Positions 9,625 through 19,156 of a stretch of DNA of 64,000 nucleotides are shown here, one piece after another. Numbering within the stretch: the stretch's first letter is position 1; each line of letters opens with the position of its first letter. The notes beneath the pieces were generated by a model, which made no database searches, was not told the DNA's origin, and worked only from the letters and a program-made list of their open reading frames with translations. This stretch comes from Ruminiclostridium herbifermentans (GTDB lineage Bacteria > Bacillota > Clostridia > Acetivibrionales > DSM-1351), in the NCBI RefSeq assembly GCF_005473905.2, contig NZ_CP061336.1, forward strand, positions 2,720,501-2,784,500. Direction: 5' to 3'. Made by a program: the position numbers and the translations under genes.

Positions 9625-9696
9625 TCATCCTATTTTAAAAACTCTTTTCAATATACCACCAATAAGTTTAGGCATCTTTACTACAACTATTCTCAT
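9625..9696 (-). CDS. spoVM: stage V sporulation protein SpoVM (23-residue amphipathic peptide)
   Basis: A 23-codon frame encodes MRIVVVKMPKLIGGILKRV followed by FKIG and a TGA stop. It matches the layout of Bacillus SpoVM (26 residues): a short hydrophobic start, the K-x-P-K-x-x-G-G-I core with the helix-breaking proline, and a basic amphipathic helix. SpoVM recognises the convex membrane of the forespore and anchors the SpoIVA coat basement layer. A GGGGGAG binding site lies 9 bases upstream of the ATG. Location next to rpmB mirrors Bacillus subtilis. The small size means automatic annotation often misses it. Confidence 0.88.
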   Translation of the reverse strand: MRIVVVKMPKLIGGILKRVFKIG

Positions 9697-10120
9697 AAAA
9701 TACACTCCCCCTAAATATAGCTCCTCACTATTTATCATATTCCTGTGTTTTCAGTTTCGTGATACTATTCCTAAAAAACTTTTATTAAGAACATGCTTCT
9801 AAATGAGCCGGTATGTGTATTTATTATTAAATATGTATATTTGACTTCTAAAAAGTGGATTATTGAATAAATATAAAATATAGTATCATGATTTTAAATA
9901 AGTCAAAAACACTAAATCTATTTAAAAGAATCACTGATTGTAATTTGATTAGGTTAATTATTTAGATCCTACTCCCCATTAATATACTAAAGATAAAACT
10001 ATGTCTAATGTAAATAAGCAAACATTTTAGGAAATAGAAAACATATTAATCAAAAGCAATATAAATGCATATTTTATAGCAAGCCTATTTATTTTTAATA
10101 ATCATATTATAGGAGAAATA
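9697..10120. other. intergenic between spoVM and the next gene
   Basis: About 420 bp with no recognisable gene; it should hold the sporulation-controlled promoter of spoVM (minus strand) and the promoter of the following plus-strand gene. No clear boxes can be assigned. Confidence 0.35.
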
Positions 10121-10819
10121 ATGATGTATTTATTACTAGTAAAAAACTATAAAAAAAACATAATTATAATATCTTCAGCTGTTATATTTCTCATATTTTC
10201 TATTGTCGGACTAAAAATATTGCTGGATAAACCTCCAAAATATAATGTGATTTTAGATAAGAATTTATATATTTCATTTCCTTTTTCGTTTAGAATATCT
10301 GATATTTACTCTATTAATTTTGAAACCGCTCCATATATACAAACATCAGCTAGCAGTCACAAAAAATTTTTAGACTTCAAGAGTCCCGAAGAAGGCTTTG
10401 AATTTAGCTATCCCAGCATGTTTGAACTTATCCCTTCGAATTTGCCTGGTGGTGAAATTTTATACCACATTGACTTTAAAAACAAAAATGATATAAGCAA
10501 AAATGGATTTGTTCAAGTTTGGAAGCTGCCCTATTCAATTGAAGAATTTCTCGAAAACTCAAAAAATACTGCTATGTTGGACTTTATAGATTTTAAATCC
10601 AAAAAAATATGCATTAATGGACTTGATGGCTATCTCTGGGATTATTCATATAATAGCACTTCTGGAAAATACAAAGCTCTCGAAGCATTTCTTTATAAAG
10701 ACTCAAAACTATATAGAGTCAGTTATTTTTTGCCTCTTAACCAATATAACTCAAAAGAATATGATATTTTCTGGAATATTGTTGATTCTATAAAAATCAA
10801 TAAAAAACCTAATCCATAA
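10121..10819 (+). CDS. membrane-anchored PsbP-like protein of unknown function
   Basis: A 232-residue protein with one N-terminal transmembrane anchor (residues 13-35) and an extracellular domain. The segment SPEEGFEFSYPSMFELIPS followed by alternating strands resembles the PsbP/DUF1795-like fold, in which a short protein is tethered outside the cell. There is no lipobox cysteine. It has an AGGAGA binding site, stands alone, and converges with the GGDEF gene (11-bp overlap). Function unknown. Confidence 0.6.
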   Translation: MMYLLLVKNYKKNIIIISSAVIFLIFSIVGLKILLDKPPKYNVILDKNLYISFPFSFRISDIYSINFETAPYIQTSASSHKKFLDFKSPEEGFEFSYPSMFELIPSNLPGGEILYHIDFKNKNDISKNGFVQVWKLPYSIEEFLENSKNTAMLDFIDFKSKKICINGLDGYLWDYSYNSTSGKYKALEAFLYKDSKLYRVSYFLPLNQYNSKEYDIFWNIVDSIKINKKPNP

Positions 10820-12500
10820 TATCATAATCTTTTGCAACCTCTATTCGATTTCTACCATTATCCTTAGCTCTATATAATGCATTATCAGCATCTTTTATAA
10901 TTTCAGTAACGCTCTTAGATGTCTCTGGAAAACTAGCAATTCCAAAGCTTGCCGTAACAGATGCAGATACTAAACTATCTGTTATAACACTATTAGCAAT
11001 TTTATGTCGCAAGTACTCGACCTTTTCATATGCCTTTTTTATTGAAGTACGAGGTAAAATAATTACAAATTCCTCTCCTCCAAATCTAGCCATAGTATCT
11101 GTAGACCTTAAGCTGCTTTTAACCATTTGTGCAACACTTTTTAATACTACATCTCCAAATAAGTGACCGTATGTATCGTTAAATTTCTTAAAATAATCTA
11201 TATCTAATATAACTAAAGTTAATTCATATCCAGATTCCTTAGCTAATTTAAATTCATTTTCAAATTTCTGATGAAAATACACTCTATTATATACACCTGT
11301 AAGTCCGTCAATAGTAGCTAAAACCTGCATACTTGCATATAATTCAGCATTTTCTATTGCCATACTTACAGATTTACAAATTGTTGTAACAAGACTTAGG
11401 TTTTCATTGTTGAATGTATTTTTGTTCTTATGTTCAATTAGGAGCAATCCAAACTTTCGGGATTTTGAACTTAGTGGAATACAAATAAATGAGCCTATAA
11501 CTCTGCTTTGAATAAACTCAAACTTTTCTGGTACTACATCATTTTCTAGTATTGGTTTTTCACTCTCTAATATATCTAATAAAAACCTACAATTAATATT
11601 ATCACTTAATATTGCTAAATCTTCTTTATCTTTAACATTTGTAAAGTGTACTTTCAGCTTATTTTTCTTTTGGTCAAAAAATACAATTGTAGAATAGTTT
11701 ACACCCATAACACCAATAATTACGTCATTAACAAACTTAAGTAATTCATTTATATCAAAAATAGAGCCTATAGCCTCACTTATCTGCTGGAGAGTATAGA
11801 ACTCTGCAATACTTTTTGTAAGTCGTAAATTAGAATCTTCAAGCTTGAGATTAGATTCTTTTAGCTTGTCATATTGAATTTTTATTTCATTTTGAGCAGC
11901 TTCAAGCTGTTCATATTTTTCTCCAAGTTCAAAAACTAATCTTTGGTTTTCTATTTCGTTCTTACAATTTTGATTACTAAAAGCAGATGTGATAATTATT
12001 ATTGAAATCCATATAACATATACCCACACTAATTCTATACAGTAATCAAATAAATCTGAAGTACTTAAAATAATAGTATCTGATAAAAAATATACTATAA
12101 ATCCTTTTACAATTTTAATTACAGCATTAATACCTAATAACACAAAGCTTGATTTTCTGCCCCTTGAAAGGCTAGAAAATATCATTGGAATGATTATAAG
12201 ATAATGCTCTATACGCTGATAGTTGCCATTTATAAATATTGATAACAATGCAACTTCAATAATTCTAAAGACATCAAATACTTTTTCAGTATAAAGTAAA
12301 TTACTATTAATATATTTAAGCCGAACAAAGTTAAAAATACTTAATAACACAATTAAAATAATTAACATTATATCTGATTTTGATAAATTAATTATATTAA
12401 TTGCAGGATTAATATTTATAGCCACAGATATAGCCAAGAAAGCTAATATTCCCCAGCAACATCTACCTAATACCTGTTCGAATTTTTGAATTCTATTCAT
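10809..12500 (-). CDS. membrane GAF-GGDEF diguanylate cyclase
   Basis: Predicted to make cyclic di-GMP from two GTP. The layout is five or six N-terminal membrane helices (to about residue 175), a coiled coil (185-230), a GAF sensor domain (about 240-385) and a C-terminal GGDEF domain (395-555). The active-site motif is RFGGEEF, intact, and an RSTD sequence sits five residues upstream of GGEEF, the position of the inhibitory RxxD product-binding site. Starts after GGAGG. A GAF-HD-GYP phosphodiesterase-type protein lies about 5 kb away, so both arms of c-di-GMP turnover are present. Confidence 0.9.
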   Translation of the reverse strand: MNRIQKFEQVLGRCCWGILAFLAISVAININPAINIINLSKSDIMLIILIVLLSIFNFVRLKYINSNLLYTEKVFDVFRIIEVALLSIFINGNYQRIEHYLIIIPMIFSSLSRGRKSSFVLLGINAVIKIVKGFIVYFLSDTIILSTSDLFDYCIELVWVYVIWISIIIITSAFSNQNCKNEIENQRLVFELGEKYEQLEAAQNEIKIQYDKLKESNLKLEDSNLRLTKSIAEFYTLQQISEAIGSIFDINELLKFVNDVIIGVMGVNYSTIVFFDQKKNKLKVHFTNVKDKEDLAILSDNINCRFLLDILESEKPILENDVVPEKFEFIQSRVIGSFICIPLSSKSRKFGLLLIEHKNKNTFNNENLSLVTTICKSVSMAIENAELYASMQVLATIDGLTGVYNRVYFHQKFENEFKLAKESGYELTLVILDIDYFKKFNDTYGHLFGDVVLKSVAQMVKSSLRSTDTMARFGGEEFVIILPRTSIKKAYEKVEYLRHKIANSVITDSLVSASVTASFGIASFPETSKSVTEIIKDADNALYRAKDNGRNRIEVAKDYDIMD

Positions 12501-12536
12501 ACAACCTCCAAAACTACATTCTTACGAGCAACGTAC

Positions 12537-14723
12537 TTATCCTTTGGATTCCCAATAAATTTCGATATTATCACCACGTTGAATTTTATCAGTAAAATTT
12601 GCAGCTTTTCCATTGAGTTTTAACACGATGTTTCCCTTTGGAGTAGATAAATCAAAATTGATGTAACTAAAAATATCTACAAAAATATAAGATTTATATT
12701 CTTTAAGAACAACTCTCTCTCCATTAACAGTAACAAAAAACTCTCTATCATTACTAGATTTGTCAGCATCACTGTTAGTTTCACTTATCTGCTTTTGAGA
12801 AGTAATCATCTCATCATTAACGTAATTATGCTGTACCAATGAATTGTTTTCTATTTCAGTATATATTTCATTATACCTAATATCATCATTATTCTGCAGT
12901 ATATAATCAAGACTTTTATTTCTGCCGTTAACTAATAATTCTTTTTCCTCTATATCAAGTGCAAATTCCTTTACCAAATCCTTAAGAGTAATTGTTTCAT
13001 ATATACTTACAACATCATTTTCTTTAATATTTTCAGAAATATCACAAGTTCTTCCATTTATTGCTGCGCTAGGAGAAAGCGTAATAGCTTCACCATTCAA
13101 ATGTATTATAATAGGATCTGGATTTTTAACATAGTCAGCAATACACCTTCTAGCATTTTCTCCATTTTTAGCAGGAATTACGTTTATTTTATCACCGATT
13201 TTTAATAGAGTATCTATGCTAGCCACACTATCATTAACATAGATTTCAGCAGCTACGCCATAATCGCCCCTTACATACATTTGCTTGCCATTAAGAGTAA
13301 AGCTTAAAGACTTGCCTGTCCTAGCAATTAGCATTTCAGGATTATAACCAACTAAAATCAAGGCGTCAGCAACACTAAGCTTTTTAGAATTTAAAAGTCT
13401 TACCTTTTCTCCGTTTAAGGTAACAGATAAAAAGTCCTGACCTTGCTGAATATACGCCATCATAGCTATACCCAGCGGAGTAATAGCTTCTGGACCTGAT
13501 AGCTTCTTAAGCTTGGTTTTTATATTATGTATTACATCTCTTCCTCTTACAGCAACTCTATCCTCATGGATACCTAGATAATTGGCAATTTTGCTTGTCA
13601 GTCCTGGAATCTGACTCCCACCACCAATAAGAAATACTGCGTTAGGAGCCTTTTTATTAAACTCTAATATCTTTTCAGAAATATTGCTAGCTAGATAATC
13701 AATTGTACTATCAAGCATACTCAAAGCGTGCTTATTAGAAATTTCAATATTTTTACCAAGAATATCTTTAAACTTTAGGGTTTCTACTCCAGATGAAATA
13801 TCAATTTTTATCTTCTCAGCAGTATTAAAATCCACTAGATACTCATGTGCAATTTTTTCTGTAATCTCATCACCAGCAATTGGAACCATTCCATAAGCAA
13901 CAACTGACCCAGACTGAGTAACAGCAATATCGGAAGTTCCTGCTCCAATATCAACCAAAACTAAATTTAACAAACGTAAGTCCTTAGGAATAGTCACACT
14001 AATTGCCGCAATAGGTTCAAGAGTAAGACTGTGCACTTTAAGCCCTACCTTGTCCATAACAGTATATAAGCTGTCTACAACAACTCGTGGTAAAAATGTA
14101 GCCAATACTTCCACTCCAATTTTTTTACCCTTGTGGCCAACTAATGATGAAATAACATAACCATTGAGGAAATAATTTACTACACTATAGCCTACACAAT
14201 AAAAGACTGTTTTTTCATCTTCTAATTCAGTATCAAGCTTTTCTTGAGCATTTTGAACGGCATCTACTTCCATGCCACCAACTATTTCTTCGCTTATTTC
14301 AGTATCAGGATCAACATCATACTCTAATTTTACCTGACTAGTTTTCAATACTCTCCCAGCCGCAGCAATAGCAACACTTGTTAATGTAATACCAAGAGTT
14401 TTCTCTAGTTTGTTTTTTACTTCAGTAATTACTTCAGCAACCTTTAATATATCGTGAATCTGACCATCAAGCATAGCACGGCTTTGATGCTCAACTACCT
14501 CTGCAGCAATAACTTTAAAAATTTCCTTCTCATAATATCCAACTATGCCTACTACAGTTCTAGTTCCTATATCAAGAGCAAAAATCAAATCTTCGGCACT
14601 ATAGTCAGCCTTTATAGATTTTTTTACTGTTTTTGATTTTTTTACTAGGTTTAATTTATTTTGGCTGCCTTGTTTAATATCTTTTGTATCTTTTATATTT
14701 GACATCGTCTGTTTATCAGTCAT
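12537..14723 (-). CDS. FtsA/PilM-like actin-fold ATPase with long C-terminal repeat region
   Basis: Residues 40-410 carry the actin-like ATPase fold: phosphate 1 loop FALDIGTRTVVG, an SHS2-type insert, phosphate 2 loop VLVDIGAGTSDIAVT, and adenosine motif AVFLIGGGSQIPG. This fits FtsA/PilM-like cytoskeletal proteins. Ordinary FtsA ends near residue 420; here about 300 more residues follow, made of repeated beta-rich units opening with V-x-L-N-G-E/K (SVTLNGEKVRLL, SFTLNGKQMYV, IIHLNGEAITL, VTVNGERVVL, VLKLNGKAANF). No canonical C-terminal amphipathic membrane helix is seen. A basic N-terminal tail of about 38 residues precedes the fold. No ftsZ lies nearby. Start: ATG after GGAGG, rather than a GTG 12 bases upstream. 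Confidence 0.75.
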   Translation of the reverse strand: MTDKQTMSNIKDTKDIKQGSQNKLNLVKKSKTVKKSIKADYSAEDLIFALDIGTRTVVGIVGYYEKEIFKVIAAEVVEHQSRAMLDGQIHDILKVAEVITEVKNKLEKTLGITLTSVAIAAAGRVLKTSQVKLEYDVDPDTEISEEIVGGMEVDAVQNAQEKLDTELEDEKTVFYCVGYSVVNYFLNGYVISSLVGHKGKKIGVEVLATFLPRVVVDSLYTVMDKVGLKVHSLTLEPIAAISVTIPKDLRLLNLVLVDIGAGTSDIAVTQSGSVVAYGMVPIAGDEITEKIAHEYLVDFNTAEKIKIDISSGVETLKFKDILGKNIEISNKHALSMLDSTIDYLASNISEKILEFNKKAPNAVFLIGGGSQIPGLTSKIANYLGIHEDRVAVRGRDVIHNIKTKLKKLSGPEAITPLGIAMMAYIQQGQDFLSVTLNGEKVRLLNSKKLSVADALILVGYNPEMLIARTGKSLSFTLNGKQMYVRGDYGVAAEIYVNDSVASIDTLLKIGDKINVIPAKNGENARRCIADYVKNPDPIIIHLNGEAITLSPSAAINGRTCDISENIKENDVVSIYETITLKDLVKEFALDIEEKELLVNGRNKSLDYILQNNDDIRYNEIYTEIENNSLVQHNYVNDEMITSQKQISETNSDADKSSNDREFFVTVNGERVVLKEYKSYIFVDIFSYINFDLSTPKGNIVLKLNGKAANFTDKIQRGDNIEIYWESKG

Positions 14724-14943
14724 ATTAACCTCCACATCGGCTTAAAATGCAAAATTTACAAAGACTATCTGCAGATAAGCCGATTTTGGCTTTTAAACAC
14801 TCATAAAAGCATTATGAACAAACAAAATTTGATTTTTGATATGCACTATGTGACTATTTGACATTCACATAATACAATCAACAATTATTTGCTGTTCTGT
14901 AAAACTTCATTAAGTTTGTAAAATAATATTGTTACAGCTACTA

Positions 14944-15579
14944 CTAATTATTTTTAACGATATAACTACAATAATCCCTTATTTCGCATTTTTCACATTC
15001 AGGTTTTCTAGCTTTACATACTGCTCTGCCGTGAGATACTAGCATATGACAAAAATCTGCCCATCTTTCCTTTGGGACGATTTTTTGAAGATCATATTCA
15101 ATCTTTTCAGGATTTTCACTTTTAGTTAATCCAATTCGATTTGATAGCCTTTTTGCGTGTGTATCTACAATAATTCCTTGAATACCATAAATCTCATAAA
15201 GAACAAGATTAGCCGTCTTACGCCCAACCCCAGGAAGTGCTGTTAGTTCTTCCATATTTGTTGGTATCTCTCCATTGTATTTATCAACAAGTATTCTGCA
15301 ACACTCTTTAATATTTTTGGCCTTATTTCTATAAAAGCCAGTTGATTTAATATCCTGTTCTAATTCTGCAATATCAGCATTTGCAAAGTCTTCTGCACTT
15401 TTATATTTTGAATACAAATCTTTAGCTACAATATTCACCCTTGCATCTGTACACTGAGCAGCCAATTGCGTTGAAATAAGCAATTGCAATGGACTCTTAT
15501 AATCAAGTGTACATTCAGCGTTAGGATAAATCCCGTCAAAAATTTGTAATATATGAATAACTTTTTCCTTTTTATTCAT
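14944..15579 (-). CDS. nth: endonuclease III
   Basis: DNA glycosylase/AP lyase that removes oxidised pyrimidines. The 211-residue protein carries the helix-hairpin-helix ALPGVGRKTANLVL with the catalytic lysine, the catalytic aspartate in VDTHAKRLSNRIG, and the C-terminal [4Fe-4S] cysteines in the pattern C-x6-C-x2-C-x5-C. The start overlaps the end of glgA by 8 bp, so the two are translated from one transcript. Confidence 0.96.
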   Translation of the reverse strand: MNKKEKVIHILQIFDGIYPNAECTLDYKSPLQLLISTQLAAQCTDARVNIVAKDLYSKYKSAEDFANADIAELEQDIKSTGFYRNKAKNIKECCRILVDKYNGEIPTNMEELTALPGVGRKTANLVLYEIYGIQGIIVDTHAKRLSNRIGLTKSENPEKIEYDLQKIVPKERWADFCHMLVSHGRAVCKARKPECEKCEIRDYCSYIVKNN

Positions 15580-17056
15580 TTGTAATTAATTCACCTTTTT
15601 TTCTTTTAACAGCTAATTCGTATAGTTCAAGATAAGCTCTGCTTGGCTTTTTCCAAGAAAAATCACTATCTAAAGCTCTTAATACAAGAGTCTCCCAAAT
15701 CTTAGGCTTATTCTTGTAGACATCAATAGCTCTATAAATTGTTTTGTTAAATTCACTTACTGAAAATTCCTCAAAGGAAAAACCATTCCCCTCTGCATTA
15801 TTTTCATCATAATCAATAATAGTCTCTGCTAACCCACCAGTTGCTCTTACCACAGGTATTGTGCCATATCTAAGACTTATAATCTGACCTAACCCGCAAG
15901 GCTCAAATCTAGAAGGCATTAAAAACATATCTGAAGCTGCATATATTTTTTTTGCTAAATCAGTATTAAACTCAAAAAATGCAGCTACATTAAGAGGATA
16001 TTTCTTTTGTAACTCTGAAAACGCATTGTGATAGCACTCATCACCCAGTCCTAAAACAATCAATTGTACATTTTCTTTTATAATTAAATCATCTATACAT
16101 CCCAATAGAAGTTCTAAGCCTTTTTGCCCTGTAAGTCTTGTAACTACACCCATTAATGGAGCTTGGCTTCTTGGTAAATTCAGTTCATCCTGAATTGCTT
16201 GTTTATTTTTATTTTTTAGCTTTATGTTATTTTTGTCAAAATTGGCATATAAGCATTCATCCTTGCTAGGATCAAATTCTTCATATGAAATACCATTAAC
16301 TATTCCAAAGAGATCTTCTTTCCTCTTATTTAACACACCCTCCATTTTTTCACCATAGGCTGTGGTTAATATCTCTTCTGCATATTGCTTACTTACAGTA
16401 TTAATAATATCTGCATACACTAAACCACACTTCATAAAACTAAACATGCCATAAAACTCTGCTTTATCAGAAACAAAATAACCTTCTTCCAAATTTAAAT
16501 ATCTAGTAACATCTGCACCAAAATTACCTTGATATTCTAAATTGTGAACAGTGTATATTGTTGCTATATCTTTATAGAAGTCGTTCTTTCTGTACTTTTC
16601 ATTTAGCAATAGGCAAATAGGTCCAGTATGCCAATCATTACAATGAATTATATCAGGTTTAAAACCTATAGCTGGTAACATCTCAAGAGCTGTTTTGCAT
16701 AATAATATAAATCTCTGTGCATCATCAAAATAACAGTAGATTCCATTCCTATTAAAATAATTGTGGTTTTCTATAAAGTATACAGGAATTGCTTTGTTTT
16801 CAGTATTGAAAATACTTCCTTCTTTAATCACACATGTTTCTATCCGATGCCCAATTTCAACAGCAACATCGGCAACATATTTTGTATTTACATCAATAAT
16901 TCCATATCTTGGCATTACTATTCTTACATCATGACCTAGCAAAGTTAACTCTTTTGGTAATGAGCCTGCTACATCTGCTAATCCACCTGTTTTAGCAAAT
17001 GGATCAACCTCTGCAGAAACAAAAAGCACTTTTAGTTGTTTATTATTTATTTTCAC
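15572..17056 (-). CDS. glgA: glycogen synthase (ADP-glucose)
   Basis: GT5 glycosyltransferase that extends alpha-1,4-glucan from ADP-glucose. The N-terminal KTGGLADVAGSLP is the substrate-binding signature; the C-terminal PSRFEPCGLGQ motif carries the second nucleotide-sugar site. The protein is 494 residues with a GTG start seven bases after GGAGGG; an ATG upstream has no site of its own. No glgC, glgD or glgP is adjacent, so the rest of the glycogen pathway must lie elsewhere. Confidence 0.95.
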   Translation of the reverse strand: MKINNKQLKVLFVSAEVDPFAKTGGLADVAGSLPKELTLLGHDVRIVMPRYGIIDVNTKYVADVAVEIGHRIETCVIKEGSIFNTENKAIPVYFIENHNYFNRNGIYCYFDDAQRFILLCKTALEMLPAIGFKPDIIHCNDWHTGPICLLLNEKYRKNDFYKDIATIYTVHNLEYQGNFGADVTRYLNLEEGYFVSDKAEFYGMFSFMKCGLVYADIINTVSKQYAEEILTTAYGEKMEGVLNKRKEDLFGIVNGISYEEFDPSKDECLYANFDKNNIKLKNKNKQAIQDELNLPRSQAPLMGVVTRLTGQKGLELLLGCIDDLIIKENVQLIVLGLGDECYHNAFSELQKKYPLNVAAFFEFNTDLAKKIYAASDMFLMPSRFEPCGLGQIISLRYGTIPVVRATGGLAETIIDYDENNAEGNGFSFEEFSVSEFNKTIYRAIDVYKNKPKIWETLVLRALDSDFSWKKPSRAYLELYELAVKRKKGELITNE

Positions 17057-17097
17057 TATATTCCCTCCACAGTATAATGACATTTTTATAATCTAAC

Positions 17098-18588
17098 TTA
17101 TGTATTTACTAATTCTCTTATCATTTTAATAAATACATCGGATACTTTCGGATCAAACTGAATACCTTTGCATCTTTCAATTTCATTAACTGCAACTTCC
17201 ATTGTCATACCCTTACGATAGGTTCTGTTACTAGTCATTGCGTCAAATGCATCCGCAATACACAATATTCTTCCTAAAAGGCTGATTTCTTCACCTTTTA
17301 AGTTATTAGGATATCCAGACCCATTGTACTTTTCATGATGCTCTAAAATAGCTCTAAGTCCTCTATTTAAAAATTCAACATTTTTTAATATGTTGTATGA
17401 TATCTCTGGATGCTTCTTAATTTCTTCATATTCTTGCTCTGTCAGCTTCTCTGGCTTGTTTAAAATTCCAGCAGAAATTCCTATTTTCCCTATATCGTGC
17501 AAAACTGCAGCATATTTTAAATCCTGTATAGACTCTTCATCAAGATTCATATTAGCAGCTATTTCACAAGCTATTTCCATAACCCTTTGACAATGTCCGC
17601 TAGTATAGGCATCTTTTGCTTCAATTGCATTAACTAATGACATTACGGTTTGTATGTACCCTGTATTTAAACTTTCAGAATATCTAAGCAATTCTTCATT
17701 TTTTTGTCTAAGTTCTTCTTTAGCCTTATTTAAATTTTCAATGTTATCATTAAGGTCATCATTAACTGCAGCAGCTTCCTCATAAAGAGCCTCTATTTCC
17801 TGCTTCTGAGCCCAAACATCGTTAAATAATTCAGCCTTATTTATTGCAACAGCAGCATAATTAGCCAAACTTTTAATAAATGGCAAATTGATATTCTTGA
17901 AAGAATTCTTTTTAGAGGTTTCTAAAAATATAACACCTAGCTGTTCGGTAGATATACTTAAAGGAATTGCAAGCTTGTCACCGTATATTCCTCGTTTTTT
18001 AATTAGAATATCACAGTTAACAACAATTGAATTTGTATTGAAGCATTTTGTAATTACTGAGTCATCATCAAAAAACTTTCCAACTTCACCAAATAACTCT
18101 TTTCCAAACTCATATCTGCAAAAGATATCTTGAGAATCAACGTCCTTAAAACAAATTAAGCATCTATCACAATTAGTAAATTTTTGATAAACATCAAAAA
18201 TATACTCTACAATATTATCTACATCCATTGTAGAATTAAATTTCTCAGATGTAATCCTTAATATCTCAAGTTCTTCCTGTTTTTGCTTTAATAACTCATA
18301 GGCATTTAAAGCATCCTTATCTCTATTAGGATAAAAAAAGCGCTGAGGTTTTAGACTCTTTATTGCTTTATTTTTAATAATTTTTTGTAGCCTGCGCTTA
18401 TTTTTAGATCTGATTTTTGATACTATAATAATTTCTAAAACATTAACTGCTAAAAAAATCAAAAATGCTAATAAACCAATAGATAATAAAAATATATTAT
18501 GCTTAGAATGTCCATAAATTAATACTGGAATAGTTACAATCAATGCAATACATTTTATAATATAAATGTAATACTTACTAAAGTTCAT
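17098..18588 (-). CDS. membrane GAF-HD-GYP phosphodiesterase-type signalling protein
   Basis: Two N-terminal membrane helices (about 5-50), a GAF domain (about 120-260), a coiled coil (270-310) and an HD-GYP domain (315-495). Metal and catalytic residues are intact: SGHCQRV, HDIGKIG, HPEISYNIL, and HHEKYNGSGYP. HD-GYP proteins hydrolyse c-di-GMP to pGpG or GMP. The start is the ATG after GGAGGAAGGT. It lies 41 bp upstream of glgA and probably shares its transcript, though a link to glycogen is only positional. Confidence 0.88.
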   Translation of the reverse strand: MNFSKYYIYIIKCIALIVTIPVLIYGHSKHNIFLLSIGLLAFLIFLAVNVLEIIIVSKIRSKNKRRLQKIIKNKAIKSLKPQRFFYPNRDKDALNAYELLKQKQEELEILRITSEKFNSTMDVDNIVEYIFDVYQKFTNCDRCLICFKDVDSQDIFCRYEFGKELFGEVGKFFDDDSVITKCFNTNSIVVNCDILIKKRGIYGDKLAIPLSISTEQLGVIFLETSKKNSFKNINLPFIKSLANYAAVAINKAELFNDVWAQKQEIEALYEEAAAVNDDLNDNIENLNKAKEELRQKNEELLRYSESLNTGYIQTVMSLVNAIEAKDAYTSGHCQRVMEIACEIAANMNLDEESIQDLKYAAVLHDIGKIGISAGILNKPEKLTEQEYEEIKKHPEISYNILKNVEFLNRGLRAILEHHEKYNGSGYPNNLKGEEISLLGRILCIADAFDAMTSNRTYRKGMTMEVAVNEIERCKGIQFDPKVSDVFIKMIRELVNT

Positions 18589-18890
18589 ACCTTCCTCCAT
18601 CAGTAAATTTTTAAGTAGTTTACCATAGTCAAATACTACCAGCTAGATAGTATGAGTTAAGGGCTAACCACCAACTGACTTTGTGAATCAAAATATGCAT
18701 TATTGTGGTAGCAAACTCAAAACTCACAAAATAAGTATGTTTTGAGAATAATCTATTATATGCAAAAAAGTATTAATAAGCCAATTTTGTTTAAATCAAA
18801 TTTTGACTCTCATATCTTAATTTTAAAGTTTTTTTGTTACATTAGCAACATAAATTGTATATTTTTGTGTAATAAATTTATTTTATATCG

Positions 18891-18981
18891 ATGAAAGAGA
18901 TGTCCCCTCTTCTATAATTTGCGGGTACCGCTTTGGTTTTAAGCTGATAAATTTTCCCCGAAACACTTAAAGTCGCTGATG
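18891..18981 (+). repeat. dispersed hairpin element, copy B
   Basis: Shares GCGGGTACC, then CTTTGGTTTTAAGCTGAT and a closing GTCGCTGATG, with an element at 39595-39702 read on the other strand (which has GCGGGTACC, TTTGGTTTTCAGGTGATGA and GCCGCTGATTA). Here the element is antiparallel to both neighbouring genes, which argues against a cis riboswitch and for a mobile or structural repeat. Confidence 0.5.
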
Positions 18982-19104
18982 TAATCTACAATTAAAAATA
19001 ATTCATTAAATAATTTTATTCATAAAAACTTCGTCAAAAAATTCATTAAAACTACTTCATTAATAAGACTTCATTAATAAAATTCATTTTGATTCTAGAC
19101 TTAA

Positions 19105-19144
19105 TAAAAAATAGGTACAAACATTATAAAATGCTGTACCTATT
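19105..19144 (-). terminator. terminator of htrA
   Basis: A perfect 10-bp stem AATAGGTACA/TGTACCTATT is followed, on the minus strand, by a run of six T. Confidence 0.85.
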
Positions 19145-19156
19145 ATATCATAATCT

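Larger units (their letters stand above)
18589..19156. other. intergenic between HD-GYP gene and htrA
   Basis: No gene. It contains a copy of a dispersed hairpin element (18891-18981), a run of short ATTCATTAAT/ACTTCATTAATAA direct repeats (about 19000-19090), and the htrA terminator. Confidence 0.5.

Noticed and set aside
18589-19156. c-di-GMP riboswitch ahead of the HD-GYP gene
   Set aside because: The structured GCGGGTACC element is on the opposite strand to the gene and lacks GEMM-type conserved bases; the same element occurs elsewhere as a repeat.
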